In this document: piece after piece, positions 7,766 through 14,782 of the stretch
Layout of the letters: every line of letters starts with the position of its first letter
Numbering within the stretch: the stretch's first letter is position 1
Source: Candidatus Zixiibacteriota bacterium
Lineage (GTDB): Bacteria > RBG-13-66-14 > B26-G2 > WVWN01
Direction: 5' to 3'
Assembly (NCBI GenBank): GCA_011773985.1
Contig: WVWN01000065.1
Span: 1 to 43,676 of the forward strand
DNA length: 43,676 bases
The notes under the pieces: model-generated
The model's database searches: none
Seen by the model: only the letters and a program-made list of their open reading frames with translations
What the model was told of the DNA's origin: nothing
Made by a program: the position numbers and the translations under genes

Positions 7766-8686
7766 TTACTCCGGCGCGAAGTATTGTATCCGGTGGTTTA
7801 ACGCGTCCGCGACGTAAAGGTTACCGCTCGGGGCAACGGCCAAACCGGAAGGGAAATAGAATTGACCGCCGCCGCTGCCGCGGGCGCCGAATTTACCGAT
7901 GAACGAACCCTGGGCCGTGAAGTACTGGATGCGGTCAAGCTCGGAGTCGGCGACGTAGACGGTCCCGTCGGGCGCAATGCCTATCCCTGAAGGGCAATAA
8001 AACTGGCCGTCGCCGTTGCCGTACGAACCCCATAAGCCGAGGTACTTACCCTTAGGCGTGGAGTATCGAACGCGGTAATAAGCCCAATCGGTTACGTATA
8101 CGTTACCATCTGAGCATACAGATACGGCGGCCGGTTCGCGATGGCCGGTATACCACGAGCCCAGTAAGGACCCCGTAGGAGTGAAGTAACTTATCCTCCC
8201 TTTAACTATATCGGAAACGTAAACATTACCGTTAGGCGCGACGGCTACCCCCGAAGGCGCTAAAAATCCGTCGTACCACTCGCCGAGGTAAGAACCCGTC
8301 GCGGAAAAGTATTGGACTCGTTCGTTGTCGGCGACGTAGGCGTTGCCGTTGGGGGCGACCGCTATGCCCATAGCCGCGTCGAACTCACCTCGGCCCGTTC
8401 CGTACGAGCCCCACTTGCCGAGAAAGGACCCGCTCGAGGTGAAGTATTGGACGCGGTCGTTGGCGCCGGGTACGGGGAACACGCTATTTTCGATTACGTA
8501 GACGTTACCGTTGGCCGCAACGGCTACGTCGACGGCGTTTCCGAATTGGCCGTTGCCGGAACCCTGCGAACCCCACGCGCCCAAAAAAGTAGGCCCTTTC
8601 GGAGTGGGCGGTTCTGTGGGCGTATCCTCGCACGCGCCGACGAGAATAAGCGCCGCGAACGCGCCCAAGATTAATACCCGTTTCAT
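7766..8686 (-). CDS. NHL-repeat surface lipoprotein
   Basis: 306 residues. The signal peptide ends in the lipobox LVGAC with Cys19, followed by a Pro/Thr linker (TPTEPPTPKGP). Six NHL units of about 45 residues follow (NGQF-x-GVAVA-NGNVYVAD-RVQYF-GSFLGKW), predicting one six-bladed beta-propeller held on the membrane. It ends at YFAPE without the SLGRVKALFR tail. GGAGG precedes the ATG. It starts 32 bp after the tail-bearing gene above it, so the two probably share a transcript. NHL propellers bind proteins, glycans or RNA; ligand unknown. Confidence 0.88.
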   Translation of the reverse strand: MKRVLILGAFAALILVGACEDTPTEPPTPKGPTFLGAWGSQGSGNGQFGNAVDVAVAANGNVYVIENSVFPVPGANDRVQYFTSSGSFLGKWGSYGTGRGEFDAAMGIAVAPNGNAYVADNERVQYFSATGSYLGEWYDGFLAPSGVAVAPNGNVYVSDIVKGRISYFTPTGSLLGSWYTGHREPAAVSVCSDGNVYVTDWAYYRVRYSTPKGKYLGLWGSYGNGDGQFYCPSGIGIAPDGTVYVADSELDRIQYFTAQGSFIGKFGARGSGGGQFYFPSGLAVAPSGNLYVADALNHRIQYFAPE

Positions 8687-8718
8687 CGATCGTCCTCCGT
8701 TTAATAAAAACGCCGAAA

Positions 8719-9498
8719 TTATCTAAACAACGCCCTCACGCGGCCCAGCGAGACGGGCGCGACGGCCGTCCCGTTGCCGAGGTCCAACTGATAGGCCACC
8801 CGTTTGCCGGCGCCCAAATCCGAATTGCACCAAAAGGTAGTCCCGTAAGAGGCCGGGTATCCCGGCCCGCAGACGCAACCGTAAGTCGAACCTGGAATAG
8901 TAAAGGTCGCAACGGCCGAGCCGGCCCCCGTATACACCATTCCCACGTCCGAATCGTAAGCCCACACCGCGACGATGATGTATTCCCCACTCTGGCCGTT
9001 GAAGGCGTCCGCCGCCGCTATGCCGCCGATATAAGGGCCGAGAATTCTAAAGGAGCTCACCAAGCTCCCGCCCGTTTTATAGCGGTAGACGTACGCCCGG
9101 GCCGCGACGTACATATAGGCGCCCCCAGGGATATAGGCATAACCGACGCAGTCGGCGACCGCGACCGACCTTGCGAGGGAGCCGGTGGATATGACGTAAT
9201 CCCGCAATAGATTCTTACCGTCTAAAACGGCGATGTAAGCCCCGCCTAGAACGCTATGGTCCGCGTCTCCGGCGTCGGCTAAGCCGGCGAGACTTACGGA
9301 GTTAACGAGCGAGCCGCTCGCGGTATAAGCTCGCAGCGTATTGGGGCTTGCGACGCTGTAGGCGTAATCGCCGTCGCGGTAGGCGTCGCGCGCGCCGGGC
9401 CACGGGAACGAGCTTAAGACGGTGCCCACCGCGCCCCAAGCGCAAAGAGCCGCCAGCGCGCCAAGCGCCGCGGCCGCAATTATCGCGAGTTTCCTCAT
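8719..9498 (-). CDS. Secreted propeller-like protein with SLGRVRALFR tail
   Basis: 259 residues. The Sec signal peptide (MRKLAIIAAAALGALAALCAWG) has no lipobox. The body lacks clear NHL motifs but has repeating G-Y-I-V strand patterns (YIAVLDGK, YMYVAARAY, YIIVAVWAYDSD) that suggest a beta-propeller. It finishes APVSLGRVRALFR, the shared C-terminal tail. GAGGAGG precedes the ATG within the short type-II leader seen at other secreted genes. First gene of a two-gene unit with the lipoprotein at 7766. Confidence 0.75.
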   Translation of the reverse strand: MRKLAIIAAAALGALAALCAWGAVGTVLSSFPWPGARDAYRDGDYAYSVASPNTLRAYTASGSLVNSVSLAGLADAGDADHSVLGGAYIAVLDGKNLLRDYVISTGSLARSVAVADCVGYAYIPGGAYMYVAARAYVYRYKTGGSLVSSFRILGPYIGGIAAADAFNGQSGEYIIVAVWAYDSDVGMVYTGAGSAVATFTIPGSTYGCVCGPGYPASYGTTFWCNSDLGAGKRVAYQLDLGNGTAVAPVSLGRVRALFR

Positions 9499-9641
9499 TT
9501 TCCTTTACCTCCTCGAGCTACCGCCCTCTGCGCGTAAATATAACATAAAAACCTTGACAGCTACAAATAAGGACGTGCCGACCTCAAGGTCGGCGCCTAC
9601 GATAAGGGGCTTAAACCGTTAGTCGCCCAAGCGTCTGCCAG

Positions 9642-9986
9642 TCACCCCCGCCTCGGCCGATACCGGTCCGCCTGGCCAAAGAGGTCCTGGACGCTCGAGC
9701 CGGCCTTGATGCGCGCGCTGTGCGGGGCGCCGGCGGGGATGAAGTACGTATCCCCTTTTCGATAAACGGCCGCCTCGCCGCCTATGGTCAATTCTATTTC
9801 GCCGTATAGGACCGCGCCCCACTGCGCCGCGTGCGCGTGCTCGGGCACGTCGACGTCGTCGGGGAACGTCATGAAGACTAGCTGTTTATCCTCGCCCTGG
9901 AACAGGAACGCGCGCACGCCCTCGAGCGGGACGTCGGCCCGCGGCAAGTCGGTTATTATTTCCGGGAAGAATTCCCCTCGAGCCAA
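9642..9986 (-). CDS. Cupin-domain protein (third paralogue)
   Basis: 114 residues with motif 1 HAHAAQWGAVLYGEIEL and motif 2 YRKGDTYFIPAGAPHSARI, keeping all three His ligands. The start is TTG at 9986 with AGGAGG eight bases before, matching the TTG starts of the other two copies; the longer frame to 10013 is not supported. About 2 kb of secreted-protein genes separate it from the tandem pair. Confidence 0.85.
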   Translation of the reverse strand: MARGEFFPEIITDLPRADVPLEGVRAFLFQGEDKQLVFMTFPDDVDVPEHAHAAQWGAVLYGEIELTIGGEAAVYRKGDTYFIPAGAPHSARIKAGSSVQDLFGQADRYRPRRG

Positions 9987-10061
9987 CGTCGTACCTCCTA
10001 TCTGGAAAAACATTTGCGCCGGTTGGTAACAACCGGCGCCGCGGGGCGATTCCAGGCCGTC

Positions 10062-10640
10062 CTACCGGAACATCGCCCGTATACGCCCCAGCGAGCTCGG
10101 GGTGACGGCGACCAACGACTCGTCGGTGAATTGGACGTTGTCGAGCGATAATATGACGTAGGCAGAATGGCCCGGCCACGCCCAGACCCAACCCGAGAAC
10201 CCGGCGCGTAGCGGCTTCGCCTCGGCCACCTGCGCCGAGCCGTACGCGTGCTTCCACCTGCCCCAGACCAACGGCACCTTGACGATGTTTTCGCTCGAGC
10301 CGTCGTAGCGAAGGTAGAACTCGGCGCCCGCCGAACCGACACCGCCCATGGTCTCCTCGCGGTGGCAAAAGTGCCAGTAGACCGTGCTTTTCGCGGGGAC
10401 GGTGAACGGGCAACTCTCGAGCGTGGTATAGATCGGCTTCTGCGCCGTCGTCATGCAGAGGCCCAAAGCGTATTTACCCCAGGGGCCCCTGCTCTCCTGC
10501 CCCCAGGAGCCCGTGACGCGGCGCCAACCGGCCGGAGGCCAAGTCCCCTCGAACCTTTCGTCGACGTAATATTGCGTAACCGCACCCCCCGCGGCCGCCA
10601 GCGCGAGCGCCGCGGCCGTCGTTATCGTGAACTTTTTCAT
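10062..10640 (-). CDS. Secreted adhesin-like (choice-of-anchor/jelly-roll) protein with tail
   Basis: 192 residues. The signal peptide (MKKFTITTAAALALAAAGGA) is followed by YYVDERFEGTWPPAGWRRV, the opening typical of cleaved-adhesin or choice-of-anchor J jelly-roll domains ('FE...P.GW'). A Trp-rich core follows. The end is VTPSSLGRIRAMFR, the shared tail. Its paralogue is at 29662, colinear throughout. It carries the type-II leader with GAGGAGG before the ATG. Likely cell-surface binding; ligand unknown. Confidence 0.8.
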   Translation of the reverse strand: MKKFTITTAAALALAAAGGAVTQYYVDERFEGTWPPAGWRRVTGSWGQESRGPWGKYALGLCMTTAQKPIYTTLESCPFTVPAKSTVYWHFCHREETMGGVGSAGAEFYLRYDGSSENIVKVPLVWGRWKHAYGSAQVAEAKPLRAGFSGWVWAWPGHSAYVILSLDNVQFTDESLVAVTPSSLGRIRAMFR

Positions 10641-10700
10641 TTACCCAAACCTCCTCGGGCTACTAACCCTTTAATTAAAATATAACACAAAAATTCCTAT
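10641..10700 (-). promoter_or_regulatory. Type-II leader (AT-rich box plus GGG..CCC hairpin at the ribosome site)
   Basis: On the minus strand an AT-rich box (AATTTTTGTGTTATATTTT) is followed by AAAGGGTTAGTAGCCC and GAGGAGG. GGG and CCC can pair just before the ribosome site. The same arrangement precedes 29662, 30430, 32818 and, less exactly, 9498. Confidence 0.55.
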
Positions 10701-10776
10701 TATTAAAATAAAAAAACTACCTACCCTAAAGCTGGCCCCTATTCGTTTGGTCGGTAGGGGCGACGCGCGGGCCCCC

Positions 10777-11331
10777 CTACCGGAACAACGCCTTCACCCG
10801 GCCCAGCGAGGTGGGCGCGACGGCGGGCCCGGACCAGCGGAAGTACTGGACGTTTTCGTTAAACGTGTCTGTGACGTAGACACGGCTGCCGCTCGGCGAA
10901 AAGTCGACGTAACACGGCGATATGAATTGGCCTTTGCCCCGCCCGCACGAACCCCATTTACCGAGGAACGAGCCAGCGGGCGTAAAGTATTGGACGCGGT
11001 AATTCTCACAATCTACCACGAAGATATGGCCGTTAGGAGCTTTAGCTACGCCCCACGGTAAGTCGAACCGCCCGTTACCCGTCCCGAACGAGCCCCACTT
11101 GCCTCGGAACAACCCGGTTGCGGTAAAGTACTGGACCCGGCAGTTATGAGCGTCGACTACGTAAACACTGCCATTGCTGGTGACGGCGACGCCGGCGGGA
11201 CTGTCGAACTGGCCGTTCCCCGTGGCCTTAGTGCCCCACTGGCCCTCGTATCCCCATTTGGGCGGCGAGGCCCAAGCCGCTGCGGCGGCGAGGGCAAAAA
11301 CGCCCGCCACGCAGGAAGTCAACTTCGTCAT
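10777..11331 (-). CDS. Secreted NHL-repeat protein with SLGRVKALFR tail
   Basis: 184 residues: signal peptide cleaved after AAAWA, about three to four NHL units starting YEGQWGTKATGNGQF, then WSGPAVAPTSLGRVKALFR. Too few units for a closed six-bladed propeller, so it may oligomerise or be an internally deleted copy. GGAGAGGG precedes the ATG. It has its own type-I leader upstream. Confidence 0.85.
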   Translation of the reverse strand: MTKLTSCVAGVFALAAAAAWASPPKWGYEGQWGTKATGNGQFDSPAGVAVTSNGSVYVVDAHNCRVQYFTATGLFRGKWGSFGTGNGRFDLPWGVAKAPNGHIFVVDCENYRVQYFTPAGSFLGKWGSCGRGKGQFISPCYVDFSPSGSRVYVTDTFNENVQYFRWSGPAVAPTSLGRVKALFR

Positions 11332-11336
11332 GTCCC

Positions 11337-11573
11337 TCTCCTTTCGTCCTTAATTAAAAAGTTTAGAACTTGGGATGAAAACACCCGCGCCGGCGCTAAG
11401 GCCAACGCGGGTATTCTTCGACGCCGCGCACGACGATAACGGCGAGCGGCGTTTTAATATTCTCCCCTTAGTTAAAAGCGACCCGGGCATGCCTTCCGCT
11501 ATCGATTAACGCGCCCGGTTACGCATACCTTCCCTTTCCGAGTCATTATCGAATAGCGCGGCGACTTTGTCAA
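11337..11573 (-). promoter_or_regulatory. Type-I leader of the 10777 NHL gene
   Basis: On the minus strand TTGACA (11568-11573), 17 bases, then GATAAT (11545-11550), followed by about 170 bases without a reading frame. A terminator-like hairpin (CCCGCG ... CGCGGG followed by TGTTTTC) lies just before the ribosome site. Order and spacing match the plus-strand leaders between 24931 and 42328, though sequence similarity is weak. Confidence 0.6.
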
Positions 11574-11664
11574 TTACGAAATAAGCGAAACCGAAAAGTG
11601 CGCCCCGCCAAAACGATTCAAAAAACGCGGCGGGCGGGTCCCCTTATAATTGTCCGCTAAGGCG

Positions 11665-11719
11665 CTACCTAAACAACGCCTTCACGCGGCCCAGCGAGGT
11701 GGGCCGTACGGCTGACCCA
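11665..11719 (-). repeat. Tail-coding DNA behind the 4Fe-4S gene, different frame
   Basis: Immediately after the ferredoxin stop, another frame encodes VRPTSLGRVKALFR and a stop. The tail DNA is intact but not fused to the gene. Confidence 0.8.
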
Positions 11720-12274
11720 CTATAGCCGCTCAACCATTCGGATACAATCTTCCGTGCAGACGTCAGCGCACAGGCCGCAACCGTAGCACTTCTCGTCTTC
11801 GAAGGCGAGCTCGTCGCTCGCGAGCGCCCGGGCGCCGAAGTAACACACGTCAACGCATGTGCCGCAGCTTGCGCAAGCCTCTCCATCGGTGCGCGCGATA
11901 AACTTTCCCTTGTCGCAGTCCGCCTGTTCCTCTTCCCCCCGGCAGTAGTGGCAGCAGTCGTCGCAGCAGAAACATATCCCCTGCGTCCGCGTACGGTCCT
12001 CGTCGTACCGGAAAGGCCGGACGATGAGGTGCTTGTCCTCCGCCTCCTTCACGAGGCCCGCCACGAACTCCCTGTCGACCCCGTGGAAATCCGAGCCGGT
12101 CCCGCCCATCTGGGGGTCGAAGAAAAGGCATAAGTCGAGGCGCGACCGTTGGCAACCCGGCCCTTTCTCGCGGCAGCCGCAGTTGGATACCCAAAACTTC
12201 TCGGCATGCGCGATCAACTCCTCGCCCTCTTTGCGCGTCGCCACGTAATGGAATTTAGGTTTGTCGCTCTCCAT
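11720..12274 (-). CDS. Cysteine-rich 4Fe-4S ferredoxin-type protein
   Basis: 184 residues. Two 4Fe-4S clusters lie at the C-terminus: CASCGTCVDVC and CYGCGLCADVC. The N-terminal part has extra cysteine clusters (SNCGCREKGPGCQ and ICFCCDDCCHYC), so further metal sites are likely. Cytoplasmic electron-transfer role is inferred; partner unknown. The ATG at 12274 has AGGAGG seven bases before it, which decides against the longer frame to 12334. A broken relative of its C-terminus lies at 22636-22764. Confidence 0.82.
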   Translation of the reverse strand: MESDKPKFHYVATRKEGEELIAHAEKFWVSNCGCREKGPGCQRSRLDLCLFFDPQMGGTGSDFHGVDREFVAGLVKEAEDKHLIVRPFRYDEDRTRTQGICFCCDDCCHYCRGEEEQADCDKGKFIARTDGEACASCGTCVDVCYFGARALASDELAFEDEKCYGCGLCADVCTEDCIRMVERL

Positions 12275-12459
12275 AGTATTACCTCCTACCGTACATATGC
12301 GAAAAAGGTATCCCGCGGTCAAGGCGAAACGCACACGGCTCTTCCCTCTCGAGCGTACAGCCGTGGGGGCGCCGCGCCGCAGAGGACTAAAATACCGAAG
12401 ACGCAGCTTGCAAGCGCCGAGCCCCCATCACAAGGCACGCCGACTCGCCGGGCGTACCG

Positions 12460-12996
12460 TTATCCCGGGCCCTGTTCCGGCGTATCGGCTTTTAACGGCT
12501 TATACTCTTTGCCGAAGTCCCAAAAGAGCCTTACCGCCGCGCCTATCAATAAAAGGATGAATACGAGCCAGTAACCGTACCGATAGTCGACGGTAAACAT
12601 ACCGGCAACCGCGCCGCCGATATCGCTCTCCTTCGCCGCTTCCTTCGTGAACGCCGCCAATTTACTGTTGACGTCGCCGCGGAATATCAGAAGGCACACG
12701 ACGCCTACGACGCTCGTTACGGCCGTCAATATCGAAAGTATCCGACGCCGGAAAATCGTAAAAACGACCCCAAGCGCCGCGCAAACGAACGCCGCCACGA
12801 CCCACCAATTGGGGTTGATCTCTTCCTCTCCGACGGAAGAACCCGTGACCAAGTCGAAGCCGGAGACGGTCCCCACCTTGGTTCCCGCGCAAGATACGTC
12901 GACGAACGGCAACGCGAAACAAATAACAGCCAAGCCCAAAACGGCGGGCGCCAAAATCCTTCCGCGTTCTTTTATAAACATCGCGAACTTCTCCAT
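12460..12996 (-). CDS. Membrane protein with four predicted helices, unknown function
   Basis: 178 residues with hydrophobic segments near 15-33, 66-80, 89-105 and 140-158. Between the first two is an extracytoplasmic-type loop (VDVSCAGTKVGTVSGFDLVTG) with a single Cys. GAGGAGG precedes the ATG. No family recognised. The same strand and a 186-bp gap to the ferredoxin gene allow cotranscription. Confidence 0.7.
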   Translation of the reverse strand: MEKFAMFIKERGRILAPAVLGLAVICFALPFVDVSCAGTKVGTVSGFDLVTGSSVGEEEINPNWWVVAAFVCAALGVVFTIFRRRILSILTAVTSVVGVVCLLIFRGDVNSKLAAFTKEAAKESDIGGAVAGMFTVDYRYGYWLVFILLLIGAAVRLFWDFGKEYKPLKADTPEQGPG

Positions 12997-13185
12997 CTGA
13001 CTCCTCCTCTCTTACGTTAACGTCATTTCTTAATTCCCGGTTGCCGCTGGGACGACGCCGTTGCGCATTTATTATGAATCAAGCTACGCGCGGCGTCAAG
13101 CGGATACGCCCGTTAACCGGCGCCCCCTCGTCCGTTGGTGGAACCATTTCTCGAGCTTAGCACGGGAGCGCGGACCTGGCCGCGT

Positions 13186-13232
13186 AGGGGGCGTAAGGCG
13201 TTACGCCCCGACTCGCGCCCGGGGCTTTTTTT
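13186..13232 (+). terminator. Hairpin and intrinsic terminator upstream of the MarR operon
   Basis: GGGGCGTAA (about 13188-13196) pairs with TTACGCCCC (13201-13209). GCCCCG then pairs with CGGGGC, followed by seven T. No plus-strand gene lies before it, so it may insulate the MarR promoter or be a leftover of a lost gene. Confidence 0.6.
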
Positions 13233-13233
13233 C

Positions 13234-13273
13234 TTGACATTAGTTCTATATAGTACTATCCTATATAAAACTA
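13234..13273 (+). promoter_or_regulatory. Promoter with overlapping MarR-type operator
   Basis: TTGACA (13234-13239), 17 bases, TATCCT (13257-13262). A 13-bp inverted repeat, TAGTTCTATATAG (13241-13253) and CTATATAAAACTA (13261-13273), one mismatch, covers the spacer and the -10. The downstream operon encodes a MarR regulator, so autorepression is likely. Confidence 0.8.
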
Positions 13274-13292
13274 TAACTTAGGAGGCACAGCA

Positions 13293-13766
13293 ATGACGCG
13301 GAAACATTCGAAAGACGAAATGCTCGAGCTGCTGGAGGCGGCGGCGCCGGCCTATCTCACCACCGTTGACGCGGAGGGCTACCCTCACACGCGCGCGATG
13401 TTCAACCTCCACAACCTCGAGCAATGGCCCGAGCTTGAGGCGTTTATGGCACCCGCGCGCGAGGAGTTCGTGGCGTACTTCAGCACTAACACCTCCTCGC
13501 CGAAGGTGGCGCACGTCCGTGCCAACCCCAAGGCGTGCGCGTACTACTGCGACCCGAAGGAGTACCGCGGCCTAATGCTGCGGGGAACCGTCGAGATCGT
13601 CGACGACCGGGCGGTCAAAGAGGCGTTGTGGTACGAGGAGTCGAAGAAATACTATCCGCAGGGCCTCGACGACCCGGATTACACGGTCTTGCGGCTGCGG
13701 CCCGCCCTCGCCAAGTACTACGCCGGCCTAAGCGTCACCGCGCTCGAGCTGCCGGAGGGGAAATGA
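13293..13766 (+). CDS. Pyridoxamine 5'-phosphate oxidase-like FMN-binding protein
   Basis: 157 residues of the split-barrel flavin fold: AYLTTVDAEGYPHTRAMF opens the barrel, YFSTNTSSPKVAHVRANPKACAYY is the typical central 'T...K...N...Y' strand pair, and RGLMLRGTVEIVDD follows. Family members are FMN or F420 oxidoreductases; substrate unknown. AGGAGG precedes the ATG. Its TGA overlaps the ATG of the MarR gene. A MarR-controlled flavoenzyme suggests response to a small aromatic or oxidant (inference). Confidence 0.87.
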   Translation: MTRKHSKDEMLELLEAAAPAYLTTVDAEGYPHTRAMFNLHNLEQWPELEAFMAPAREEFVAYFSTNTSSPKVAHVRANPKACAYYCDPKEYRGLMLRGTVEIVDDRAVKEALWYEESKKYYPQGLDDPDYTVLRLRPALAKYYAGLSVTALELPEGK

Positions 13767-14218
13767 CGCCCGGGCCGCGGCGCGAGGCCGGCTACCTCAT
13801 CGCGCAGATCCACCAGCTCGCGGGTCGAATTCTGGCGCGCAAGCTTAAGGAGCACGACCTGGACGAAATAAACCCGCCCCAGGGACGCATCCTCTTCGCG
13901 CTGTGGCGACAGGACGGCATATCCATCCAGGAATTGGGAGAAAGAACCAAGCTCGCGAAGTCGACGCTGACGGCGATGCTCGACCGGTTGGAGGCCAACG
14001 GCTACGTGCGGCGCGCGCCGGCGAAAGCGGACCGGCGCGAGATACTCGTCGAGCTCACCGCCAAGGACCGCGCCCTCCGGAAAGATTACGACGCCGTCTC
14101 GCGCGAGATGACGGCGCTGTTCTACCGCGGCTTCCGCGAACAGGAGCGCGACCGCTTCGAGCGCTACTTGCGACGGATATTGGATAACCTCGTAGCGTAC
14201 GAGGCGACCGAGCGGTAA
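13763..14218 (+). CDS. MarR-family transcriptional regulator
   Basis: 151 residues with a winged helix: GISIQELGERTKLAKSTLTAMLDRLEANGYVRRAPAKADRREILVEL is in pieces the recognition helix (KLAKSTLTAMLDRLE) and the wing (ADRREILV). The ATG at 13763 overlaps the previous stop (ATGA), which excludes the longer frame from 13535. It most likely binds the inverted repeat at 13241-13273 and represses its own operon until ligand binds. Confidence 0.92.
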   Translation: MTPGPRREAGYLIAQIHQLAGRILARKLKEHDLDEINPPQGRILFALWRQDGISIQELGERTKLAKSTLTAMLDRLEANGYVRRAPAKADRREILVELTAKDRALRKDYDAVSREMTALFYRGFREQERDRFERYLRRILDNLVAYEATER

Positions 14219-14450
14219 GGGCTACCCCTTCCGCGGCCGCGGCCCCCCCGCCCCGGGCGGACGCCGCGACCAAGGTCAAGACCGAGTACGCGCCGTACGG
14301 CGACCAACGCACGACGCTCGTTGTGACGTCCACGCCCTCGGCGGCGCGCGTAACGGTAGACGGCCGCTACGTCGGCGTTACGCCCATTTTCTTCAACGAC
14401 CTCGCGCCGGGCAAGCACCGCGTAAAGGTGGGCGACGTCGCGGACGCCGG
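14219..14450 (+). pseudogene. Truncated PEGA-domain protein fragment
   Basis: Directly after the MarR stop an open frame without a start codon encodes KVKTEYAPYGDQRTTL, then VTSTPSAARVTVDGRYVGVT and PIFFNDLAPGKHRVKV, a clear PEGA domain (surface-associated beta domain). The N-terminus is missing. After about 14450 the frame turns into the antisense of the gene fragment at 14440-14598, so both ends are lost. Confidence 0.65.
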
Positions 14451-14598
14451 GTGGCCCGAGGCCGTGTTCCGCGGCGAAGGCGAGGACCTCGGCCCGCTTT
14501 TCGGCGGCGTCCGGCGCGCCGTCCGGGAACAAGGCTCGGAGCTTGTTATTTATATTCTCAAGGAGTTGCTCGCGCGTCGATTCGTCGTCGGCCGTCAT
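14440..14598 (-). pseudogene. N-terminal fragment of an unknown helical protein, antisense to the PEGA fragment
   Basis: The minus-strand frame starting MTADDESTREQLLENINNKL and continuing RALFPDGAPDAAEKRAEVLA has normal protein composition up to about residue 55. It then becomes an Arg/Gly-rich shadow of the PEGA fragment. It looks like two broken genes joined tail to tail. Confidence 0.45.
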
Positions 14599-14625
14599 TC
14601 CCGCCACCACCTTACGAGCCGATAA

Positions 14626-14782
14626 TATCATACCCGACGCGCGCGCGGCGGTTAAAGGCGGAGGCTAAAAACCTCTCACGGCGCCGTACGCCCCTAACGC
14701 CATGCGACGCCCAAACCCGCCCGCCTTAGCGGCCGCAACGCCTTACGGCCCCACTCGGGCGCGGCCGCCGCAACGCGCGCCG
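14626..14782. other. Gap with possible decayed tail sequence
   Basis: No gene. The minus strand near 14730-14760 reads GGGCCGTAAGGCGTTG, which resembles the GGGCCGCGTGAAGGCGTTG of the shared tail with a small deletion. The match is weak. Confidence 0.25.

Noticed and set aside
14164-14631. Minus-strand 155-codon frame as a complete gene
   Set aside because: Only the first ~55 codons look protein-like; the rest is Arg/Gly-rich antisense of a PEGA domain and the MarR end.
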